Positions 45,006-51,561 of a stretch of 64,000 nucleotides of DNA are shown piece after piece. The notes beneath the pieces were generated by a model. The model was not told the DNA's origin and searched no databases. It worked only from the letters and a program-made list of their open reading frames with translations. Position numbers and translations under genes: made by a program. The number at the start of each line of letters is the position of its first letter. Position 1 is the stretch's first letter. This DNA is from Metabacillus sp. FJAT-52054 (GTDB taxonomy: Bacteria; Bacillota; Bacilli; Bacillales; Bacillaceae): the NCBI RefSeq assembly GCF_037201815.1, contig NZ_CP147407.1, positions 3,356,723 to 3,420,722 of the forward strand, written 5' to 3'.

Positions 45006-45200
45006 TTTTCTTTTAATGTGTCCGCATTCTAAATCCCCCAGTTCAAAGCGTTCCATCATTTGTCTGTATGCTTCAACCTGTCCTTCAAGACGCGCTCTTT
45101 CTGTCTCACCAAGGTCCTGGGCTCCAAGCTTCTCGCATAATTCTTCACCCGTAGTTTTTAAATAGGTGGCAATTGCTGATTCATTAAATGTATTCACCAT
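45000..45200 (-). CDS. Small helical protein of unknown function
   Basis: A 66-aa protein preceded by a strong AAAGGAGG site. It is predicted to be two helices (ATYLKTTGEELCEKLGAQDLG, then ETERARLEGQVEAYRQMMERFEL) with two Cys residues and a basic tail (GHIKRKI). I do not recognise the family. It is likely real because of the ribosome binding site and protein-like composition. A MITE-like repeat lies just upstream, so its promoter would lie within or near that element. Confidence 0.65.
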   Translation of the reverse strand: MVNTFNESAIATYLKTTGEELCEKLGAQDLGETERARLEGQVEAYRQMMERFELGDLECGHIKRKI

Positions 45201-45336
45201 TGGTTATTCCTCCTTTTTTGTATTATTCTGGGTAATACCCTTTGGTTTGGAAATGTAATCCTTTGAGTAGGCTGATGGGGGCAAGTGTCTTTCGTGCTCC
45301 GTAATGGAAAGGAAATGACCTCCTTAACATCAAAGC

Positions 45337-45515
45337 GCTATTAAACTTGACTGCTGATTTCCGCTTCAGACACTTGCTTATCCTTGGGCGGGCGGCGAGC
45401 CTCCGCAGCGCAGGCGCCTGCAGGGTCTCACCTGTCCCGCTGAACCCGCTGGAGTCTCGTGTCTTCCGCTTCAATCAGCATGTGTTAAAAATCACCTCCA
45501 GGCTTTGACGGAGGC
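45337..45515. repeat. MITE-like dispersed element, copy 2 (long form)
   Basis: About 179 bp with the same ends as the other copies (TTAAACTTGACTGCTGATTT and CTTCAATCAGCATGTGTTAAA). Its centre is a GC-rich core with GGGCGGGCGGCGAGCCTCCG and CAGGGTCTCACCTGTCCCGC. The core resembles an intergenic repeat I recall from many Bacillus genomes. Copies 1 and 3 look like internally deleted forms. The 252-base minus-strand frame through it is a by-product. Confidence 0.8.
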
Positions 45516-45550
45516 ATCAAAAAGACCGCCCTCATAAGGACGGTCTTTCT
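45516..45550 (-). terminator. Terminator after the YusW-like gene
   Basis: AAAAAGACCG and CGGTCTTTCTT arms, with a TTTTTG tail on the minus strand. Confidence 0.88.
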
Positions 45551-45553
45551 TGC

Positions 45554-46357
45554 TTATCTTTCGAAGTTGATATTCGCTTTTGTGTTGTTTTCAAACTGAG
45601 ACTGAACTTCCACTTTCGTGATGTCCGTCACTTTCATTCCAAGTGTTTTGGAAAGCTGATCAAGGTATCCATTCCACGTAACATCTTTAGCAGGAATGAC
45701 GCTGTCTTTAATTCTTAGCGCTTCAAGCAGGGCATAGATGCCTTTATATTCTTTCGTGCCGGCTGCTGTTTTCTTTTCGATGATTGCTTTAACGCTGTCG
45801 CCGTGAGCAAGGTATGTTACATGGTAGTAGTAGCCGTTCTTGTCTTCTACTTTCATGTAAAGCTTGCTGATATTGTAAGGATTGATAACGGCTGATTTTT
45901 CACCTTTTTTGAAGGAGAAGTCTACAGTTGCCATGTTGTTAAACCCGACTGAAGCTTTTGCACGCTGAACGTCAGAAGGTTTTACTCCAAGAGCATTGGA
46001 CAAGCGTTTGATGACTTCCTCTTTGCTTAAGTTCAAGGAAAGATCAAGATTTTTCACAAACTCTGCAACTTTTTTGTTTGCTTCTTCGCCTGTTACTTCA
46101 ATCGTTTTATTGCCGGATTCTTTTTTAATAGAAACCTTAACGATTCCTTTTTCTTCCTTGTAATCCACTTTGTACTTCGCATCTGTTAGTTCAATTGTGC
46201 CATTGAAGGTATCGACTGTTTTCCATAGGGAATTCACGTCAATTTTCTTCACTTGCTCAATTGTTCCCTGCGGAAGCTTAACTTCCGCTGCAGATGCTTG
46301 ACCTGCCACGTTGACTGCAAGTGCTGCCGCCAATACTGCTGAAGCGATTTTCTTCAT
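45554..46357 (-). CDS. Exported protein with two YusW-like domains
   Basis: A 267-aa secreted protein: a signal peptide ending GQASAAE, then two domains of about 110 residues that look like internal duplicates. The first includes KYKVDYKEEKGIVKVSIKK and LGVKPSDVQRAKASVGF; the second includes YYYHVTYLAHGDSVKAIIE and LGMKVTDITKVEVQSQFENN. This resembles the YusW-like family, function unknown. It follows the hasB gene by 74 bp on the same strand with no terminator in between, and is closed by the terminator at 45516-45550. It may therefore be the fourth gene of the hyaluronan operon. Confidence 0.72.
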   Translation of the reverse strand: MKKIASAVLAAALAVNVAGQASAAEVKLPQGTIEQVKKIDVNSLWKTVDTFNGTIELTDAKYKVDYKEEKGIVKVSIKKESGNKTIEVTGEEANKKVAEFVKNLDLSLNLSKEEVIKRLSNALGVKPSDVQRAKASVGFNNMATVDFSFKKGEKSAVINPYNISKLYMKVEDKNGYYYHVTYLAHGDSVKAIIEKKTAAGTKEYKGIYALLEALRIKDSVIPAKDVTWNGYLDQLSKTLGMKVTDITKVEVQSQFENNTKANINFER

Positions 46358-46431
46358 TTTCTTAGCACCCTCTCAAAGTAATTTAGTTACATGGATGCCG
46401 ACCCTAAGCTGTAAGTTTAAAAATCTATGGA

Positions 46432-47781
46432 TTAAAAGGAAGCAGCAAGAATCGATTCCTGCTCTTTTTCACCTGTAGGGAGGACTGCGTCGCGTCCGAT
46501 TGAAATGTACTCAACGTGAAGCTTCTGCGCCTCTTCTGCTGTATAGCAGTTGCGGCCGTCAAATACGATTGGATTTTCCATAAACAGTCCAGACATTAGA
46601 AGCGCTTTTTCTACAATTTCTTTCCAGTCTGTTAAGATAAAGACTGCATCCGCTTCTTTGATTGCATCTTCAATTTGTTCTGCATATTGAACTTCTTCCG
46701 GCAGAATCGCTTTTGCATTTTCAGCAGCAATCGGATCATAGCCGATAATTTCTGCCCCTTCTTCTACCAGCTGTTTGGAAACAACAATTGACGCCGCTTC
46801 ACGCATATCGTCCGTTTCAGGTTTGAACGCAAGACCAAGCAGGGCAATACGCTTTCCTTCAAGAGATCCTAAACGTTCTTTAGCCTTTTTAACCAAAAGC
46901 GTTTTTTGGTTCTCATTGATTTGGATAACGGATTTCAGAAGGTGGAAATCATGGCCGTGATCCTGAGAGATCTTCACAAGTGCATGCGTATCCTTCGGGA
47001 AGCAAGAGCCGCCGTAGCCGATTCCCGCATTAAGGAATTTGCTTCCGATCCGTGCATCCATTCCCATACCGTTTGCCACTTCATTTACATCAGCGCCCAC
47101 TTTTTCGGAAAGATTCGCAATTTCGTTGATAAAGGAAATCTTCGTTGCCAGGAAGGCATTTGCTGCATACTTGATCATTTCTGCACTGCTGATGCTTGTT
47201 TTTAGAATAGGAAGTCCGAATGGCTTGTTGATTTCTTCAATGATATTAGCTGCTTCAACGTCGTCCGCCCCGATGACAATGCGGTCGCCATTGAAAGAAT
47301 CATGGATAGCCGAACCTTCTCTTAAGAATTCAGGATTTGAAACGGCTTCCACCAGGTAGTTGTCCTGAAGATTGGCCATAACCAATTCGCGCACCTTGTA
47401 ATTTGTTCCGAGCGGAACGGTACTCTTTGTTACGACCGTCACGTCGCGGGTGATGTTTTGGCCGATATCTCTTGCTGCTTTGTAGATATAGGAAAGGTTT
47501 GCGGAACCATCGTCAGACTGAGGAGTACCTACAGCAATATAAACAACATCTTTGTCTTTAAGGCCAATGATGTGGCTGTCTGTGAACTTCAGGCGGCCAG
47601 CCTCAATGTTTTTCAGCATTAATTCTTCAAGACCCGGTTCATAAATAGGGGAAATTCCTTTTTGAAGCAATTCTACTTTTTCAGAATTAATATCCAGGCA
47701 CGTCACGTCATGCCCGATTTCAGAAAGACAAACTCCAGTAACAAGACCTACGTATCCAGTTCCGATAATGGCAATATTCAT
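46432..47781 (-). CDS. hasB: UDP-glucose 6-dehydrogenase
   Basis: A 449-aa UDP-sugar dehydrogenase. The NAD site is IIGTGYVGLVTGVCLSEIG, substrate segments include EFLREGSAIHDSFNGDRI and NAGIGYGGSCFPKDTHALVKI with the catalytic Cys (GGSCFPKD), and the C-terminal domain contains LGLAFKPETDDMREAAS. It oxidises UDP-glucose twice to UDP-glucuronate, one of the two hyaluronan precursors. As third gene of a hasA-hasC-hasB operon, its job is capsule precursor supply; in isolation it would be called ugd or tuaD. AAGGAGG precedes the ATG. Confidence 0.94.
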   Translation of the reverse strand: MNIAIIGTGYVGLVTGVCLSEIGHDVTCLDINSEKVELLQKGISPIYEPGLEELMLKNIEAGRLKFTDSHIIGLKDKDVVYIAVGTPQSDDGSANLSYIYKAARDIGQNITRDVTVVTKSTVPLGTNYKVRELVMANLQDNYLVEAVSNPEFLREGSAIHDSFNGDRIVIGADDVEAANIIEEINKPFGLPILKTSISSAEMIKYAANAFLATKISFINEIANLSEKVGADVNEVANGMGMDARIGSKFLNAGIGYGGSCFPKDTHALVKISQDHGHDFHLLKSVIQINENQKTLLVKKAKERLGSLEGKRIALLGLAFKPETDDMREAASIVVSKQLVEEGAEIIGYDPIAAENAKAILPEEVQYAEQIEDAIKEADAVFILTDWKEIVEKALLMSGLFMENPIVFDGRNCYTAEEAQKLHVEYISIGRDAVLPTGEKEQESILAASF

Positions 47782-47815
47782 GATTATTCCTCCTTCTAAG
47801 CTTTACACCAAGACG

Positions 47816-47851
47816 TGCTTTTCCCAGCTGCAGCTGCAGCTGGGAACCAGT
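47816..47851. repeat. 26-bp perfect palindrome in the hasC-hasB spacer
   Basis: Positions 47821-47846 form a perfect self-complement with arms TTCCCAGCTGCAG / CTGCAGCTGGGAA containing three CAGCTG units; flanking GTGC/GCAC can extend the stem. On the transcript it is a 13-bp hairpin without a U tract, so it is more likely an mRNA stability or processing element than a terminator. Confidence 0.85.
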
Positions 47852-47858
47852 GGCACGT

Positions 47859-48752
47859 TTACGATAGGATGATTTCTTTCTCTTTTACAAGGCTGCTTAA
47901 ATATTCGTGAACCTGATCTCCAAGGTCTCCACGCTCAAGAGCAAAATCAATGGTTGCTTTTACAAAACCGAATTTGTCTCCAACATCATAGCGTTTGCCT
48001 GCAAAGTTATAAGCTAGTACAGTTTGTGATTCATTCAGTATTTTGATTGCGTCAGTAAGCTGGATTTCGTTTCCGGAACCCGGTGGAAGCGTTTCAAGGA
48101 TACTGAAGATCTCAGGCGTCAATATGTAACGGCCCATAATCGCATAGTTGGAAGGAGCTTGCTCAACCGCAGGCTTTTCCACAACTGTTGATAGAGATAG
48201 AACATCTTCTTCAAGTGTCTTGTTTTCAAGAGGAGCAATGATTCCATATTTGGAAACATCTTTATGCTCCACTTCCTGAACACCCAAAACAGAGGAATCA
48301 TATTTTTCGAACACATCTATGAGCTGTTTTAAGCATGGAGTTTCGGACTTAACGATGTCGTCGCCAAGCAAAACGGCAAAAGGCTCATTTCCGATAAAGC
48401 TCTCTGCGCAATGGATCGCATGTCCAAGGCCGCGCGGCTCTTTTTGGCGCACATAGTGAATGTTTGCCATGTTGGATATCGACTGAATTTCCTCTAGCCT
48501 TTCAAACTTGCCTTTTTTGTAGAGCGTTTCCTCCAGCTCATAGGATTTATCGAAATGATCCTCTATGGCACGCTTACCGCGTCCGCTAATGACGAGAATA
48601 TCTTCAATCCCCGATTTAATTGCTTCCTCCACAATGTATTGAATTGTTGGCTTGTCTACAATTGGGAGCATTTCCTTCGGCTGAGCTTTCGTAGCGGGAA
48701 GGAAACGGGTGCCTAAACCGGCTGCAGGAATAATCGCTTTACGTACTTTCAT
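47859..48752 (-). CDS. hasC: UTP-glucose-1-phosphate uridylyltransferase
   Basis: A 297-aa nucleotidyltransferase of the GalU/GtaB family. The N-terminal nucleotide loop is [21 protein letters not shown], with [14 protein letters not shown], the DNA-like [14 protein letters not shown] and [11 protein letters not shown]. It makes UDP-glucose from UTP and glucose-1-phosphate, the substrate of the dehydrogenase encoded next. I chose ATG 48752, preceded by GGAGAGG. In a has operon it corresponds to hasC; gtaB is the equivalent housekeeping name. Confidence 0.94.
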   Translation of the reverse strand: MKVRKAIIPAAGLGTRFLPATKAQPKEMLPIVDKPTIQYIVEEAIKSGIEDILVISGRGKRAIEDHFDKSYELEETLYKKGKFERLEEIQSISNMANIHYVRQKEPRGLGHAIHCAESFIGNEPFAVLLGDDIVKSETPCLKQLIDVFEKYDSSVLGVQEVEHKDVSKYGIIAPLENKTLEEDVLSLSTVVEKPAVEQAPSNYAIMGRYILTPEIFSILETLPPGSGNEIQLTDAIKILNESQTVLAYNFAGKRYDVGDKFGFVKATIDFALERGDLGDQVHEYLSSLVKEKEIILS

Positions 48753-48795
48753 TAAAACCTCTCCATTCACATAAGATTCATCTCATCAGGCTAGC

Positions 48796-50151
48796 TTAGC
48801 CGCGTGTACCCCAAGCAGTTGAGCGAATAGTCAGAAGCGCCCAGAAGCGAAGCGGGCAAAGCAGGATTAGGAACAGCAAACCATATAACGGTGCGAGCAA
48901 GAATGTAAACGGCCTCTTGTAGGCGTAAAACACGTTACGGGCATAAGCCGATATAACAACGTAAGCCAAGTAGTAAATGAGCATGATCCAGCCCATGGTC
49001 GTAGACGTGAAGTAGATGGCAAGAATCAGTGAAATACCAAATGCAATCCAAAGGAACATTTCAAGCATGACCCATACAAAAACGTTCGGTTTCGTAAAAC
49101 CAATTTTCATCGCAACAAGACTCTCACGGAAAAATGATTTATTCCAGCGTGATTGCTGCTTAAGCAGTGTGCGCAAATCTGTTGGAGCATCTGTAATACA
49201 GCGGGCAGTCGATTGATAAAGTGTCTTTCCTTCACGAATCGCATAGTTTGTCAGGCAGCGGTCATCACCAAGCTGAACCTGCTGTCCAAGGAACATTTGG
49301 TTTCCGTAGTGATCCAGGTTTTTCATTACTACTTCGCGTCTGTATGCACTTAATGGTCCGCTGCATACCAGAACATTATTTGTAACCGAGTGAGCAGCAC
49401 GCTCTACACGGAAGGCATTGTCGTAGCGCATATCAATAAGACGGGTAAGAACATTATCAGTGCGGTTTCGGATATTTACGTGCCCTGTTGTAGCTGATAC
49501 TTCAGGATTGTTAAATGGTTTTAGCAATTCGCGGACAGCGTTTGGAAATACAGTACAGTCTGAATCTACTGTTATAAATACATCTCCAGTTGCTTTTTCG
49601 AAAGCCCAGATTTGCGCATGGCGTTTCCCTTTATTTTGAGGAAGGCGATGAACAATCAAATTCGGCATTTTATAGTTGCCTTTAGCCAGCTCAGCGGCTG
49701 TTTCACCAATACCTGACATAAGGTTTTCTTTAAGTTTTAAAGTCGCCTCATAACCAGAAATGTCCTTGCTTCCATCATCAATCAGGAAAATTTCATGAAT
49801 TGGATAATCCTGCTTCAGAATACTTTCGATGGTGCCAAGCACAGAATCGGGTGATTCATTATAGGAAGGTATAACGACTGATACTTTCAAATCAGGTGGA
49901 TCCATCATGACTTCCTGATATTTGAAGGAAAGAAGCATTTTCCCTAATAGGTAGGCAATCATTACAGAACCATATAGACCGATTGTTAAATTCAACTTAT
50001 CAGACGCAGTCCAGTTCACATAGAAAAGGGCCGCTACTGTGATCACGAACAAAGAAATAACGAAGGTCTTTTCCCTCGTGGATAATTTCTTTTGTGTGTT
50101 CATTTCCTGCGATTCTCTCATCGCAGACAGATCCTGTTCAACTTTAGCCAT
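48796..50151 (-). CDS. hasA: Hyaluronan synthase (class I, HasA)
   Basis: A 451-aa processive membrane GT2 synthase that should polymerise GlcA and GlcNAc and extrude hyaluronan. Two N-terminal helices precede the glycosyltransferase domain: VSVVIPSYNE, DDGSKD, the DSD motif (196-198), SGPLSAYRRE (264-273), GDDRCLTN (295-302) and QQSRW (332-336), then about four helices and the C-terminal WGTRG. The stretch from VCSGPLS to NKSFFRES is strikingly like streptococcal HasA, which separates it from NodC/chitin-type synthases. The N-terminal extension of about 30 residues is longer than in S. pyogenes. First gene of a hasA-hasC-hasB operon; GAGAGGAG precedes the ATG. No frame disruption is seen. 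Confidence 0.92.
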   Translation of the reverse strand: MAKVEQDLSAMRESQEMNTQKKLSTREKTFVISLFVITVAALFYVNWTASDKLNLTIGLYGSVMIAYLLGKMLLSFKYQEVMMDPPDLKVSVVIPSYNESPDSVLGTIESILKQDYPIHEIFLIDDGSKDISGYEATLKLKENLMSGIGETAAELAKGNYKMPNLIVHRLPQNKGKRHAQIWAFEKATGDVFITVDSDCTVFPNAVRELLKPFNNPEVSATTGHVNIRNRTDNVLTRLIDMRYDNAFRVERAAHSVTNNVLVCSGPLSAYRREVVMKNLDHYGNQMFLGQQVQLGDDRCLTNYAIREGKTLYQSTARCITDAPTDLRTLLKQQSRWNKSFFRESLVAMKIGFTKPNVFVWVMLEMFLWIAFGISLILAIYFTSTTMGWIMLIYYLAYVVISAYARNVFYAYKRPFTFLLAPLYGLLFLILLCPLRFWALLTIRSTAWGTRG

Positions 50152-50859
50152 ACTCGTTCTCCTCTCAAATTGATTTTGGCTCCCTCACTTCTGCCGCATG
50201 GCAATCAGCTGCGGAACTTTCATCTCGTTCAGATTAAGGAATTTTCCAAAACGCATCAACCTGCCGTTATGCCCGTGACTAAATTCATCCCCTCTTCAAG
50301 AAAATGTGAGAAATTCAATCTTTTCAAGGATGTAAGCGTTCTCCATAACAACTTCGCACTTCCTTCACTTTGTAATATTATTGTAATAATAAAAACCCCT
50401 ACAAAATTGGGGCTTTGTTTAAACCTGTATTTTATATATAGGAATAACTAATAATTGTTCGTAACTTTTGTAATCAAACTGTAATATAAAATCTCAAGTT
50501 ATTTGCATATTTTTTTGATTATTAAGGATTTTATAGAAATTTGCCGGAAATTGCAGAATTGTTAAGAAAAATGAGGAAACAGTGCTAAAAAAATAAACCT
50601 TTTTCGACAAATTTCGTCGATATTCAACAATAGTAATGAGAAGGATTTCATATAACCGATGTCCTTTACTACTATAAAATTCCATAAATTCAACTTTTTC
50701 ACGGTGTTTTCCTGTGAACATTTACGTAATGGAGCTTCCACATGGGGTTTATGGGGGTAGGGACGCGGTTGCTAATCTTTATGGCACATGATATTTAATG
50801 GTATGGAGGCAAAAGAAGTTATTTGATGATAATGCTAGATATGCTTGTGAGGTGCTGGA
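50152..50859. promoter_or_regulatory. Long intergenic region upstream of hasA with repeated TGTAAT boxes
   Basis: Two direct repeats TGTAAT-N5-TGTAAT lie at 50371-50387 and 50469-50485. Both fit the published WalR consensus TGTWAH-N5-TGTWAH. A cre-like TGTAAGCGTTCTCC lies at 50331-50344. The hasA leader would be about 200 nt or longer. The right part should hold the promoter of the divergent ABC transporter genes. No protein gene is convincing; a 75-codon minus-strand frame at 50494-50721 lacks a ribosome binding site. Confidence 0.55.
50388..50414 (-). terminator. Terminator-like hairpin upstream of hasA
   Basis: Minus strand GCCCC...GGGG stem with TTTTTATTATT tail, abutting the first TGTAAT box. 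It could end a transcript from further upstream or act as an attenuator in a long hasA leader. Confidence 0.6.
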
Positions 50860-51561
50860 ATGATTGAAACCGCAGAGATTGAAAAAGTGTTCGCAAACGG
50901 GAATGAATGGCATCACGCGCTTAAAAAAGTGAACATTAAGATACAGGAAAATGAATTCGTTGCAATAACCGGTAAATCAGGGAGCGGCAAATCCACTTTG
51001 CTGAATTTACTTTGCGGGATTGATAAGCCTTTTAAAGGGAAGATCTCCATCAACGGCACAGAGATTACCAATCTTTCTAAAAGAAAGCTAGCGAAGTGGA
51101 GAAACAGCGATATCGGAATTGTGTTTCAATCCTTTCATCTCCTGCCAAGTCTTACGCTTTTAGAAAATGTGATGCTTCCAATGGAGTTTTCCCCTATAAA
51201 AAGGAATAAGAAACATCGGGCGCTTGAACTTTTGAGATCTGTAGGACTTGCAGAGAAGGTTCATATGTTTCCTGATTATGTATCCGGCGGGGAAAAACAA
51301 CGGGCGGCTATAGCACGATCATTAGCTAACGATCCACCAATTCTTTTTGCAGATGAGCCGACGGGAAATCTCGACACAGAAAATGCGAATCATATAATGG
51401 AACTATTCTTTCGCCTGATTCATGAGGGGAAAACGATTGTGATGGTAACCCATGATCTGGAGCTATCAAAAAAAACGGATCGGATCATTCAAATGAAGGA
51501 CGGAATGGTAATAGAAGATCAAGGTCCTTTAGCTTCTATACAAGGGGCTGGCGGATCATGA
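50860..51561 (+). CDS. ABC transporter ATPase (MacB/LolD type)
   Basis: A 233-aa ATPase with Walker A GKSGSGKST, the Q-loop VFQSFHLLPSLTLLENV, signature VSGGEKQRAAIARSLA, Walker B ILFADEPTGNLD and switch MVTHDLELS. This LolD/MacB-like class pairs with FtsX-domain permeases and drives mechanotransmission rather than classic import. Its stop codon overlaps the start of the permease gene (ATGA), so they form one system. The substrate is unknown. Candidates are antimicrobial peptide release, lipoprotein or lipid handling. It is transcribed divergently from hasA. Confidence 0.92.
   Translation: MIETAEIEKVFANGNEWHHALKKVNIKIQENEFVAITGKSGSGKSTLLNLLCGIDKPFKGKISINGTEITNLSKRKLAKWRNSDIGIVFQSFHLLPSLTLLENVMLPMEFSPIKRNKKHRALELLRSVGLAEKVHMFPDYVSGGEKQRAAIARSLANDPPILFADEPTGNLDTENANHIMELFFRLIHEGKTIVMVTHDLELSKKTDRIIQMKDGMVIEDQGPLASIQGAGGS

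Noticed and set aside
45223..45474. 83-codon minus-strand frame
   Set aside because: Lies mostly inside the MITE-like element and has no ribosome binding site.
32888..50151. Whether the capsule genes mean the source is B. anthracis or the B. cereus group
   Set aside because: Flanking genes (yuzL, yusM, yusU/yusV, yvsH and yvzF types, plus Bacillus-type intergenic repeats) and clear differences in HasA and CapE do not fit that group. Both loci in one chromosomal-type segment also do not match pXO1/pXO2.
50494..50721. 75-codon minus-strand frame upstream of hasA
   Set aside because: AT-rich, no ribosome binding site, overlaps probable regulatory DNA.
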